The notes under the pieces were generated by a model. That model saw only the letters and a list, made by a program, of their open reading frames with translations. It had not been told where the DNA came from and made no database searches. Positions 8,027-14,927 of a stretch of 19,988 nucleotides of DNA are shown here, in pieces. Each line of letters begins with the position of its first letter. Positions within the stretch are counted from its first letter, which is position 1. This stretch comes from an uncultured Gemmatimonadota bacterium (GTDB taxonomy: Bacteria > Gemmatimonadota > Gemmatimonadetes > Gemmatimonadales > GWC2-71-9). Location of the stretch: the NCBI GenBank assembly GCA_946887295.1, contig CAMPKP010000051.1, positions 1-19,988 of the forward strand, in the 5' to 3' direction. Made by a program: the position numbers and the translations under genes.

Positions 8027-8538
8027 GCGGGCGTCCGTCCCGGATCTGGGTGCTGCTTGCCCTCGTCGCTGCCGCTCCCTCCTGGGCCGCGGCGCAGCAA
8101 CCATCCTCCCGGATGAGCGGCGGGGGCGAGCTCGATACCGACGAGGATGGTCAGCCGGCCAAGCTCCCCGCGCTGCCGGCCGGCATGACCCTGAGCATGA
8201 TCCGCCAGGGCGACTCGCTCTTCCGCGGAAAGGGCGGCTGCACCACCTGCCACGGGCAGGAAGCTACCGGGATGCCGAACATGGGGTCGTCGCTGACGGG
8301 CGGCCTCCACTTCATCCCGCCGACCTGGGGGGCTATCGACACGCTCATCACCGAGGGACTGCCCGAGCCGGTCACCCGGACGACCATCGCCATGCCGCCC
8401 AGAGGCGCCCGCTCCGACCTCACGCCCGAGGAGACGCGGCTGATCTCCGCCTACGTCTGGGCGATCGCCCAGACGCGGGGCGAGCCCTGGCCCGGAGGGC
8501 ACCGCACGCACGGGCAGCAGGCCGCCACGACGCAATGA
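8023..8538 (+). CDS. Secreted monohaem c-type cytochrome, partner of the PQQ dehydrogenase
   Basis: GTG at 8023 is the start: it overlaps the dehydrogenase stop (GTGA) and has GGAGG seven bases upstream (8011-8015). The 171-residue product begins with a signal peptide (IWVLLALVAAAPSWAAAQ). One haem c motif is present, CTTCH at residues 73-77 (C73, C76, H77). The likely sixth ligand is M124 in IAMPPRG, about 47 residues later, followed by a DLTPEETRLISAYVWAI helix typical of the C-terminal helix of class I cytochromes c. The overlap implies co-translation with the dehydrogenase. I infer that it carries electrons from PQQ to the respiratory chain, as in alcohol dehydrogenase and cytochrome pairs. 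Confidence 0.94.
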   Translation: MSGRPSRIWVLLALVAAAPSWAAAQQPSSRMSGGGELDTDEDGQPAKLPALPAGMTLSMIRQGDSLFRGKGGCTTCHGQEATGMPNMGSSLTGGLHFIPPTWGAIDTLITEGLPEPVTRTTIAMPPRGARSDLTPEETRLISAYVWAIAQTRGEPWPGGHRTHGQQAATTQ

Positions 8539-8670
8539 GCCTCGGATGGTGTCGCTGCGGGCGCTGTGAGAGCCCGGAGCGGCGCCGTCCCTCGTGACCC
8601 TCGCCGCGGCCGCGTCGGCGCCGGCGCCGGCGACCCGCTGGATCTCGATGGCAACGCCCCGATCACGTTA

Positions 8671-8721
8671 ACGCGCTCGACACACTGACGCGCTCGTCAC
8701 ACTGACGCGCTCATCACACTG
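8671..8721. repeat. Three tandem 17-bp repeats upstream of the SDR gene
   Basis: The units are at 8671-8687, 8688-8704 and 8705-8721, with consensus acgcgctcRWcacactg and one or two differences between copies. There is no spacer. The array ends 13 bases before the dyad at 8735 and about 97 bases before the SDR start. It could be iterated binding sites or a simple slippage product. Confidence 0.9.
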
Positions 8722-8734
8722 GTGGACTACGCCG

Positions 8735-8748
8735 GTGAGCGCTGTCAC
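8735..8748. promoter_or_regulatory. Dyad GTGAG-N4-GTCAC upstream of the SDR gene
   Basis: The 14-base element gtgagcgctgtcac is a near-palindrome with 4-base spacing, 70 bases before the SDR start. It belongs with the elements at 12024 and 19488, which share the same arms. It could be an operator or activator site, but no regulator can be named. Confidence 0.4.
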
Positions 8749-8818
8749 ATCATCCGGCCCGCCTCCGAGGGCATCATCCTCCCGGCTACCAATCGTTTGG
8801 ATCTTCAGGAGGCGCAAC

Positions 8819-9850
8819 GTGGCGGTGAAGAAGAAGAGCGCGAGCTGGTCCGGCGCGAAGAAGGCGGGACGGGCGGGCGAAGGGAAGGCGACGGCCGAAG
8901 CCCATCGGAAACTCCAGAGCGAGGCCGAGCAGCGCCGCCGGCGTGCCGAGCACAACGGCAAGAAGAAGGAAGGCGCGGTGCAGGCCGGGCCGCGCAGATA
9001 TCCCGAGCCTCCGTTGCCCAAGCAGAAGCTGGAAAAGCCGGGCAGAGAGTCCGACCTCGAGCCCCGGCCCCGATACACGGCGCCGGAGTACATCGGGTCG
9101 CGGAAGCTCGAGGGGAAGGTCGCCCTCATCACGGGCGGCGATTCCGGGATCGGCCGCGCGGTGGCCGTGCTCTTCGCGCGGGAGGGGGCCGACATCGCGA
9201 TCGTGTACCTGAGCGAGGACGAGGACGCGGAGGAGACGAGGCGGGCCGTAGAGGGCGAGGGCCGGCGCGCGATCCTCATTCCGGGCGACGTCACCGATTC
9301 CAGCTTCTGCGAGCTGGCCGTGGAGTCCGCGGTGCGCGAGCTGGGCCAGCTCGACATCCTGGTCAACAACGCCGCGTATCAGGAGCACCTGCCGTCCCTG
9401 GAAGACATCACCGACGAGCAGCTCGACCGGACGTTCCGCACCAACATCTACGGCTACTTCTTCATGGCGCGGGCCGCACTGCCGCACCTCGGGAACGGGG
9501 CGGCGATCATCAACAGCGGATCGGTGACGGGGATCGAGGGAAGCAAGGAGCTGCTCGACTACGCGGCGACCAAGGGCGCGATCCACGCCTTCACCAAGTC
9601 GCTGGCGCAGAATCTGGTGGACCGGGGCATCCGGGTGAACGCCGTGGCGCCCGGTCCGGTCTGGACGCCGCTGAATCCCGCGGACCAGGACGCCGAGAAG
9701 GTGGCGAAGTTCGGGGAGGACGTGCCGATGAAGCGGCCCGCACAGCCGGAGGAGGTGGCCCCCGCCTACGTCTTCCTGGCGTCGCCGGTCTGCTCCAGCT
9801 ACATCACCGGCGAGATCCTGCCGGTGCTCGGCGGCGAGACGGTGGCGTGA
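8819..9850 (+). CDS. SDR-family oxidoreductase (YghA type) with a basic N-terminal tail
   Basis: GTG at 8819 follows AGGAGG at six bases; an ATG 84 bases upstream in frame lacks such a site. The 343-residue product has two parts. Residues 1 to about 60 are Lys-, Arg- and Ala-rich low-complexity sequence (KKKSASWSGAKKAGRAG, then QRRRRAEHNGKKK). Next comes the linker typical of YghA-like SDRs (YPEPPLPKQ, then a Pro-rich stretch), followed by a classical SDR domain. That domain shows TGGDSGIG (from T105) for NAD(P) binding, LVNNAA, and the catalytic S235, Y248 and K252 (YAATK) with the usual 13-residue Ser-Tyr spacing. The family reduces aldehydes or ketones with NADPH and is often stress-linked; substrate unknown. 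It converges with the next gene, nine bases apart. Confidence 0.93.
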   Translation: MAVKKKSASWSGAKKAGRAGEGKATAEAHRKLQSEAEQRRRRAEHNGKKKEGAVQAGPRRYPEPPLPKQKLEKPGRESDLEPRPRYTAPEYIGSRKLEGKVALITGGDSGIGRAVAVLFAREGADIAIVYLSEDEDAEETRRAVEGEGRRAILIPGDVTDSSFCELAVESAVRELGQLDILVNNAAYQEHLPSLEDITDEQLDRTFRTNIYGYFFMARAALPHLGNGAAIINSGSVTGIEGSKELLDYAATKGAIHAFTKSLAQNLVDRGIRVNAVAPGPVWTPLNPADQDAEKVAKFGEDVPMKRPAQPEEVAPAYVFLASPVCSSYITGEILPVLGGETVA

Positions 9851-9859
9851 CCGGCCTGG

Positions 9860-10615
9860 TCAGCGAAGGGCGACGGTCAGCTCGTAGGTCGCGCCCTCGC
9901 CGGCCGGTACGACGCTGATCACGTAGTCCTGCGAGCTGGGCAGCTTGCCTGCCCAGAGCCGGCGCCGCTCGGACAGCGGCGCCAGCTGCTCGCCGCCGTC
10001 CAGTCCGTACACGTGAAGGGTGGCGGGATCGCGGTCGCGCACCGAGACCGCCAGGGTGCCGCCGCCCTCTCCCGCGATGAGGTAATCCACCGGCGCGCGC
10101 GATGGCGCCGTTCCCGCGATCGCCGCCGTGGGATCGTCGCCGCCTACCGCGAGCCGCCGGGGGATCTGCACCGCCAGGGTGTAAGCGGTAGGCCCCGTGG
10201 CGCTCACCCGCACCACGAAATCTCCGCCGGCGGGAAGCCGCCCCGACCAGAGCGGGCCGGGTCCCGCAGGCGCCGGCAGCTCGATTCCATCCTCCACCGA
10301 ATAGACCCGGACCGTGGCGGAGGCCGGCGGCCCTTCGCCCCGCCGTACCGGCCACGTGATCGCGTGAGCCATCATCACCTGTCCCCGCTCGGCCCCGATG
10401 AGGTAGCCCCGGGTCGCTCCGCCACGCAGGCTGTCGTTCACGATGCCCGACGTCGTCCCGCGGGCGAAGCGAACGCGGAGGAGTCCGGTGGTGTCGCCGG
10501 GCGGCGGCTCGGCGGGCGCCGCGCCCGTCGCCGCCGGCCTTGCGCCGCCGCCGCAGGCCGCGACCGCGGCCACGAGGGGAAGGACCGACACCGCAAGGCG
10601 GGTCAGGGATGGCAT
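9860..10615 (-). CDS. Lipoprotein with two repeated beta-sandwich (PPC-like) domains
   Basis: The start ATG at 10615 has AGGAG about seven bases upstream. The 251-residue product has a lipoprotein leader ending in AVAAC and a Pro/Ala-rich linker. Two copies of a ~90-residue unit follow. Each begins with a GYLIGAERGQ or DYLIAGEGGG strand, continues with (V)RVYSVEDGIEL or LHVYGLDGGEQL, then LWSGRLPAGGDFVVRV or LWAGKLPSSQDYVISV, and ends with AYTLAVQI or TYELTVAL. This pattern is like the pre-peptidase C-terminal and g-type lysozyme inhibitor-like beta-sandwiches, where a final 'G.LP..GDY.i.V......Y.l.v' strand pair is common. The function is unknown; an envelope binding or inhibitor role is conceivable. 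It is divergent from the aquaporin gene. Confidence 0.85.
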   Translation of the reverse strand: MPSLTRLAVSVLPLVAAVAACGGGARPAATGAAPAEPPPGDTTGLLRVRFARGTTSGIVNDSLRGGATRGYLIGAERGQVMMAHAITWPVRRGEGPPASATVRVYSVEDGIELPAPAGPGPLWSGRLPAGGDFVVRVSATGPTAYTLAVQIPRRLAVGGDDPTAAIAGTAPSRAPVDYLIAGEGGGTLAVSVRDRDPATLHVYGLDGGEQLAPLSERRRLWAGKLPSSQDYVISVVPAGEGATYELTVALR

Positions 10616-10709
10616 GCGGCTCTCCTGTTGGGAACCACGATAAGATAACTTGGGCGCTCATACCGATGGTCGCTCCCGCAGCCCACTCGCCCTTCCTGGA
10701 GGGTCGCCC
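10616..10709. promoter_or_regulatory. Divergent intergenic region between the lipoprotein and aquaporin genes
   Basis: These 94 bases carry the start signals of both genes. An AT-richer patch, gataagataact (10640-10651), is the least GC-rich part and could hold a -10 box, but I cannot assign the strand. Confidence 0.3.
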
Positions 10710-11342
10710 ATGCCTGCGTACCTCACCGAGTTCATCGGAACCTTCTTTCTCGTCCTGACGATCGGCCTCACGGTGATCGGAGGGACACCCTTCGCGCCAC
10801 TCGCGATCGGGACGTCGCTGATGGTGATGGTGTTCATGGGCGGGCATGTCTCGGGTGGGCACTACAACCCGGCCGTGAGTCTCGCGTGCGCGATGCGCAA
10901 GAAGCTGCCCTGGTCCGAGGTGCCACCCTATGTCGCGGCTCAGCTCGCCGGGGCGCTGGTCGCGGCGCTCGCGGTGCGCGCGCTCCTGACGCAGACCTTC
11001 ACACTCGCTCCCGCGGAGGGATTCGGCGCCCCGAGGGCGGTCGCCGTGGAAGCGCTCTACACCTTCGCGCTCTGCCTCGTGGTGCTGAACGTGGCCACGA
11101 TCCAGAAGACCAAGGGGAATTCGTTCTACGGGCTGGCGATCGGATTCACCGTCGTGGTCGCCGCCTTCGCGGGCGGGCCGCTCTCCGGCGGGGCGTTCAA
11201 TCCTGCGGTGGGATTCGGGCCGATCCTGGTGCACACCATCTTCGGCGACGGGTCGCTGGGAAACCTGTGGATCTATATCGTAGGGCCGCTGATCGGCGCC
11301 GTGTTGGCAGCGGCGGCGTTCGGCATCCAGGGAGAGGAGTAG
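10710..11342 (+). CDS. Aquaporin / MIP-family channel with NPAV second motif
   Basis: The ATG at 10710 is preceded by GGAGGG six bases away. An in-frame start at 10650 would add a hydrophilic 20-residue tail and is rejected. The 210-residue product has six hydrophobic segments and two half-helix loops, as in MIP channels. The first box is NPAVS (from N53, GGHYNPAVSL). The second is NPAVGFGP (from N164). In water and glycerol channels the second NPA is normally followed by Arg, which lines the ar/R selectivity filter; here it is Val167. The channel probably conducts small neutral solutes, but its selectivity may differ from water-only aquaporins. It should sit in the inner membrane. Confidence 0.95.
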   Translation: MPAYLTEFIGTFFLVLTIGLTVIGGTPFAPLAIGTSLMVMVFMGGHVSGGHYNPAVSLACAMRKKLPWSEVPPYVAAQLAGALVAALAVRALLTQTFTLAPAEGFGAPRAVAVEALYTFALCLVVLNVATIQKTKGNSFYGLAIGFTVVVAAFAGGPLSGGAFNPAVGFGPILVHTIFGDGSLGNLWIYIVGPLIGAVLAAAAFGIQGEE

Positions 11343-11368
11343 CCTGCTTCCCTCCCGCGCACGGGGAG

Positions 11369-11383
11369 CGGCGGCGCCCGCCG
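11369..11383 (+). terminator. Short GC hairpin after the aquaporin gene
   Basis: A 6-bp stem (cggcgg/ccgccg) with a three-base loop lies 26 bases after the aquaporin stop. There is no U-run. In DNA this GC-rich such stems are common, so the call is weak. Confidence 0.25.
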
Positions 11384-11460
11384 GGTCTGCGGCTGTCGCT
11401 CCAGGACGGCGATGGCCACCGCTCCGGCACAGCCCGGCAACATTCACTCGGCAGGTCCCG

Positions 11461-12003
11461 ATGCAATTCGAGCTGGCATCCGCGATGGACGTGCTCCGCC
11501 GCACCCCCGCAACGCTTCAGGCGCTGCTCGCCGGAGTGAGCGAGCCGTGGGCCCGCGGCGACGAGGGCGCCGGCACATTCAGCCCGTTCGACGTCGTCGG
11601 CCACCTCATCGACGGCGAGGAGACCGACTGGGTCCCTCGCGCGCGGATCATCCTGGCGCGCGGTCCCGATCCGCGCTTCGAGCCCTACGATCGCTTCCGG
11701 CACCGGAGCCGCAACGCGGGCCGCTCGCTGGAGTCGCTGCTGGCCGAGCTCGCCGGGCTGCGCGCCGCCAACCTCGAGCTGCTTCGCTCGTGGCGTCTCG
11801 GCGCCGGCGAGCTCGACCTTCCCGGGAACCACCCGAGCCTCGGCCGGGTCACGCTGCGCGAGCTGCTCGCGAGCTGGGTGGTGCACGATCTCGGGCACGT
11901 CGCCCAGGTCTCCCGCGTCATGGCCAAGCAGTACCGCGACCAGGTGGGGCCGTGGGTACCGTTCCTGCCGGTGCTCACGGACCACGAGGTGCCACGCTCC
12001 TGA
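11461..12003 (+). CDS. DinB-like putative metal-dependent protein
   Basis: This 180-residue protein is a DinB_2-type four-helix bundle. Early in the sequence, DVVGHLIDGEETDW supplies the first His, and WVVHDLGHVAQVSRVM near the C-terminus supplies the other two (HxxxH). Together they form the three-His metal site of the family. Members act as thiol-dependent transferases or have unknown roles; no substrate can be named here. The ATG at 11461 has only a weak GCAGGT upstream. It lies 118 bases after the aquaporin gene and 68 bases before the exporter gene on the same strand, so it may be co-transcribed with either or neither. Confidence 0.9.
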   Translation: MQFELASAMDVLRRTPATLQALLAGVSEPWARGDEGAGTFSPFDVVGHLIDGEETDWVPRARIILARGPDPRFEPYDRFRHRSRNAGRSLESLLAELAGLRAANLELLRSWRLGAGELDLPGNHPSLGRVTLRELLASWVVHDLGHVAQVSRVMAKQYRDQVGPWVPFLPVLTDHEVPRS

Positions 12004-12023
12004 CACCGGCAGGCGACCCCCGT

Positions 12024-12037
12024 GTGAGCCGAGTCAC
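12024..12037. promoter_or_regulatory. Dyad GTGAG-N4-GTCAC upstream of the MFS exporter
   Basis: The sequence gtgagccgagtcac lies 34 bases before the exporter start. It matches the element at 19488 in 13 of 14 positions and shares both arms with the one at 8735. It is placed well for an operator. The exporter's own winged-helix-like tail is one conceivable but unproven ligand. Confidence 0.45.
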
Positions 12038-12071
12038 TACGCCGGCGCCGGGCGGCCCGTAGGCTCCGGAG

Positions 12072-13922
12072 ATGGTATTCGCCGGCCTGGTGATGGTGCT
12101 GTTGCTCGCGGCGCTCGACGCCACGATCGTCTCCACCGCCCTCCCTACCATCGTCGCCGAGCTCGGCGGGCTCGAGCATCTGGCGTGGGTCGTCACCGCC
12201 TATCTGCTGGCGCAGACGGCCGTGATCCCCCTGTACGGGAAGCTCGGCGATCTCTATGGCAGGAAGCGCGTGCTCCAGGCCGCGATCGTCATCTTCCTGA
12301 TCGGCTCGGCGCTCTGCGGCCTGAGCCGGGACCTGAGCCAGCTCATCGGGTTCCGCGCGCTGCAGGGTCTGGGCGGCGGGGGTCTCATCGTGGGCACGCA
12401 GGCGGCGATCGGGGACATCGTGCCGCCCAGGGAGCGAGGCCGCTACCAGGGAATCTTCGGCGGGGTCTTCGGCGCGGCCAGCATCGCCGGTCCCCTGATC
12501 GGCGGCTTCTTCACCACCCATCTCTCCTGGCGCTGGATCTTCTACATCAACCTTCCCATCGGACTGGCCGCGCTCGCGGTGCTCGCCGCCACGCTGCCGG
12601 ATGCCGGCATCCGGTCCCGCCACGCCGTGGACTGGCCCGGCGCCGCGCTCCTCGCGGCCGCGCTTTGCGCCATCGTGCTGTTCGCGGATCTGGGTGGGAC
12701 CCTGCTGCCGTGGAGCTCCCCTGCCGTCCTCGCGCTGGGGATCGCCGCCGTGCTGCTGCTCGCCGCGTTCGTGTGGGTCGAGCGGCGTGCCGCGGAGCCG
12801 ATCCTTCCGCTGCGGCTCTTCCGCGACCCGGTCTTCCGGACCGCCAGCGCGATCAGCCTGCTGGCCGGCCTGGCGCTCTTCGGCACCGTCACCTACATGC
12901 CGCTCTTCCTTCAGGTGGTGAGGGGCTCCTCTCCCACGACCTCCGGACTCGAGCTGCTGCCGCTCATGGGCGGGTCGCTGGTCACCTCGGTGGTGTCGGG
13001 ACACCTGATCTCGCGCTGGGGCCGCTACAAGGTGTTTCCCGTCATCGGCAGCGCGCTCCTGGTCCTGGGGCTCATGCTGCTCTCGCGGGTGAGCGCGAGC
13101 ACCAGCCGCGAGCTGATCTATCTCTATCTGCTGATCATGGGCTTGGGTCTCGGCATGGTGATGCAGGTGATGGTGCTCGCGGTGCAGAACGCCGTGGACT
13201 ACGAGGACCTGGGGGTCGCGACCTCCGCGGTCACGCTCTTCCGCTTCATCGGGGGGTCGCTCGGCACCGCGATTCTCAGCGCGATCTTCGCGAGCCGGCT
13301 GGGAGCCGGGATGGACATGGGCGCCCTGCGGGAGACGGCCGGAGGGTTCGACCCGACCATGTTCGTGGGGGCGCTCGACATCGTGTTCCTCGTGGCGGCG
13401 GGGGCGATGGCCCTCGGAGTCCCGCTCGCCCTCGCGCTTCCGGAGCGGACGCTCCGCGAGACGGTCGCCGCGAGCGCGGACCAGACGCCCGGCGCCCCCG
13501 CCGGTGACGATCCGCTGGATCAGATCAGTCGGGGGCTGTGGGCCATGCTCGGCCGGGAGGACAAGCGGAGGGTGCTGGAGCGTCTCGCGGCGCGGGCCGG
13601 GCTCGACCTCACTCCGAGCGCCGCCTGGCTCCTCGCGAGACTGGGCGGCGAGCCCGGGGTGGATCCGGGCGAGCTGGCGCGCAGATATACGGTGGATCCC
13701 CACCGTCTCGAGGCCGCGCTGGCGGACCTGCGAGGACGGGGTCTGGCGACGGAGGCACGCGATCTCACGCCTGCCGGCCGCGGCGCGCTGGAGCGGCTCG
13801 TCGAGGCCCGCCGCTCGACACTCTGCGAGCTGCTGGCGGACTGGAAGCCGGACCTCCACGGCGATCTCTCGACGTATCTCGGGCGCGTGGCCCGCGAGTT
13901 CGCCACCGAGTCGCCGGGCTGA
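12072..13922 (+). CDS. DHA2-type (EmrB/QacA) MFS exporter with C-terminal winged-helix-like domain
   Basis: Residues 1 to about 465 are a 14-helix drug:H+ antiporter of the DHA2 family. Motif [22 protein letters not shown] is in helix 1, [11 protein letters not shown] (motif A) is in loop 2-3, and [13 protein letters not shown] is in helix 4. [11 protein letters not shown] (motif C) marks helix 5, followed by [12 protein letters not shown]. From about residue 480 an unusual soluble tail of ~130 residues begins with [11 protein letters not shown]. It continues with a helix-turn-helix-like stretch ([29 protein letters not shown]) and a final [11 protein letters not shown] segment. This is the pattern of MarR-type winged helices ('L..rGl.....LT..G...l'). 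The function is efflux of hydrophobic drugs; the tail may bind DNA or simply regulate. An in-frame TAG sits just upstream, so ATG 12072 is the first possible ATG. GGAG abuts it directly, an odd spacing. Confidence 0.93.
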   Translation: MVFAGLVMVLLLAALDATIVSTALPTIVAELGGLEHLAWVVTAYLLAQTAVIPLYGKLGDLYGRKRVLQAAIVIFLIGSALCGLSRDLSQLIGFRALQGLGGGGLIVGTQAAIGDIVPPRERGRYQGIFGGVFGAASIAGPLIGGFFTTHLSWRWIFYINLPIGLAALAVLAATLPDAGIRSRHAVDWPGAALLAAALCAIVLFADLGGTLLPWSSPAVLALGIAAVLLLAAFVWVERRAAEPILPLRLFRDPVFRTASAISLLAGLALFGTVTYMPLFLQVVRGSSPTTSGLELLPLMGGSLVTSVVSGHLISRWGRYKVFPVIGSALLVLGLMLLSRVSASTSRELIYLYLLIMGLGLGMVMQVMVLAVQNAVDYEDLGVATSAVTLFRFIGGSLGTAILSAIFASRLGAGMDMGALRETAGGFDPTMFVGALDIVFLVAAGAMALGVPLALALPERTLRETVAASADQTPGAPAGDDPLDQISRGLWAMLGREDKRRVLERLAARAGLDLTPSAAWLLARLGGEPGVDPGELARRYTVDPHRLEAALADLRGRGLATEARDLTPAGRGALERLVEARRSTLCELLADWKPDLHGDLSTYLGRVAREFATESPG

Positions 13923-13943
13923 GCACCACGCCGGGTCCGGGCG

Positions 13944-14207
13944 CTACCGGGGCAGAACGGTACCGAGCGGGCCCTCGATCCGGACCGCTATCGGGTCGCT
14001 CGCGGGGAAGGTCTCCTGGATGGCCTCGTCCAGGCGCTCCTCCATGTTGCGGCCCGGCGTGCCGAGCGGAGTGTCCGCCGGGGTGACCGGGACCAGCGCC
14101 TGGGTGATCGGAGGCCGTCGATGTCTGATCATCTCTAGTGAATAGGTGATCGGTCGCGGCCCTTCCGTGATCCCCGTCGCAAAATTCCCCATCCGCTCCA
14201 CCGCCAT
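13944..14207 (-). CDS. Short conserved protein with ETFPASDP motif
   Basis: The 87-codon frame ends with LDEAIQETFPASDPIAVRIEG. This matches a short motif (hydrophobic-Asp-Glu-Ala...ETFPASDP) that I know from many small bacterial proteins of unknown function. The start is uncertain: ATG 14207 has a GGTGA-like site, while a later in-frame ATG at 14132 would leave a 62-residue protein starting MIRHRR. It has no signal peptide or membrane segment. It is divergent from the 146-residue protein. No function can be given. Confidence 0.7.
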   Translation of the reverse strand: MAVERMGNFATGITEGPRPITYSLEMIRHRRPPITQALVPVTPADTPLGTPGRNMEERLDEAIQETFPASDPIAVRIEGPLGTVLPR

Positions 14208-14240
14208 TACGCTTCACCGATCAGACCAGAGGAGTCGACG

Positions 14241-14681
14241 ATGCGGATTGAGGATCCGGCGGGCGGGCCGCTGGGCGAGAAGGTGCCGCTGCCCGCGGTG
14301 GCGGAGCAACCCACCGAGTCGCTGCCTCCCCGGCGCTCCCACCTCGTCACGGTGGTCACCCGGGCCCTCGGCGAGGAGGACGGCCCCACGCAGGGCGCCA
14401 CGCTGCGCGCGCGCTACTGGAATCCCCATGAGCACCGCTGGAGTGAGTCCGACTTCGACTCGATGGAATCCCTGCTTCGCCGGCACGTCGAGGAAGGCGG
14501 ATGGGAGCTTCTGCAGGAGCAGAGCCTCGACGAGCCCCTCGCGATCGAGCTGATCTTCAGGGCGCACCGGGTGGATTTCACCCGGCCGAGCCGGGAGCAG
14601 ATCCTGCGTGACATAGGCATGACGCCGGACGACGTCAGCGACCTGCTGGGCCACGTGGATCGCGAGCAGCAGGGGGAATAG
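14241..14681 (+). CDS. Unrecognised 146-residue soluble protein
   Basis: ATG 14241 has GAGGAG six bases upstream, so translation is likely. The protein is acidic and soluble, with no signal peptide or membrane helix. It opens with a Gly/Pro-rich stretch (PAGGPLGEKVPLPA). A middle part (ARYWNPHEHRWSESDFDSMESLLRR) is rich in Trp, His and acidic residues. The C-terminal helix ends with TPDDVSDLLGHVDREQQ. I do not recognise a family. It may be co-transcribed with the 52-residue gene 73 bases downstream. Confidence 0.7.
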   Translation: MRIEDPAGGPLGEKVPLPAVAEQPTESLPPRRSHLVTVVTRALGEEDGPTQGATLRARYWNPHEHRWSESDFDSMESLLRRHVEEGGWELLQEQSLDEPLAIELIFRAHRVDFTRPSREQILRDIGMTPDDVSDLLGHVDREQQGE

Positions 14682-14703
14682 GAGGCTATCTTGCGCTACC
14701 GGG

Positions 14704-14745
14704 CCGCGTGAGGACTCGCCGCTGCCCCCGGCCCTCACCACGCGG
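14704..14745 (+). promoter_or_regulatory. Hairpin that can cover the Shine-Dalgarno of the 52-residue gene
   Basis: The arm ccgcgtg (14704-14710) can pair with cacgcgg (14739-14745), and three more pairs (agg/cct, 14711-14713 with 14733-14735) extend the stem past a small bulge. The right arm overlaps the GGAG (14744-14747) that precedes the TTG start. It may mask that site or be a terminator for the gene before it. No U-run follows. Confidence 0.3.
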
Positions 14746-14754
14746 AGCGTGCAT

Positions 14755-14913
14755 TTGCCCAAGCGGAACTACGGCTTCGAGAAGCGCCAGAAGGAGCTGA
14801 ACAAGCAGAAGAAGCGAGAGGAAAAGCAGCAGCGAAAGCTGGAGCGCAAGGGCACGGGCGATGAGCGGCCCGACGACGCGCCCGAGGAAAACGGCCCCGA
14901 AACCCGTTCCTAG
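14755..14913 (+). CDS. 52-residue highly charged protein (PKRNYGFEKRQKE family), TTG start
   Basis: Reading from TTG 14755 to TAG 14911-14913 gives 52 residues starting LPKRNYGFEKRQKELNKQKK. GGAG at 14744-14747 lies seven bases before the TTG. A GTG two codons upstream (14749) is in frame but starts only two bases after GGAG. The first ~32 residues are a Lys/Arg/Glu/Gln-rich helix. The rest is acidic and Pro/Gly-rich (GDERPDDAPEENGPE). Small proteins starting MPKRNYxFEKRQKE are, to my knowledge, widespread in bacteria and of unknown function. Its frame is conserved-looking over its whole length. The Fsr-type exporter starts 14 bases downstream, so the two are likely co-transcribed. Confidence 0.85.
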   Translation: MPKRNYGFEKRQKELNKQKKREEKQQRKLERKGTGDERPDDAPEENGPETRS

Positions 14914-14927
14914 CCCGACATTCGCCG

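Larger units (their letters stand above)
8539..8818. other. Intergenic region of 280 bases with repeats and a dyad
   Basis: I see no gene here. The left part (about 8590-8640) is very GC-rich, with overlapping gccggc/ggcgcc palindromes that may act as a terminator for the cytochrome gene. The right part holds three 17-bp tandem repeats, a GTGAG-N4-GTCAC dyad and the AGGAGG site of the next gene. Confidence 0.6.

Noticed and set aside
6664..8538. A 600-codon frame through the dehydrogenase that joins the cytochrome
   Set aside because: Up to 8022 its translation is Arg/Gly-rich nonsense; the real cytochrome starts at GTG 8023, where a signal peptide and Shine-Dalgarno appear.
8590..8640. GC-rich overlapping palindromes as an origin or CRISPR-like array
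   Set aside because: They are short GC words without regular repeat-spacer structure or AT-rich unwinding DNA; at most a terminator.
11685..13859. A 724-codon minus-strand frame opposite DinB and the exporter
   Set aside because: Its product is rich in Arg, Glu, His and Gln with no motif, while the plus strand encodes clear DinB and MFS proteins.
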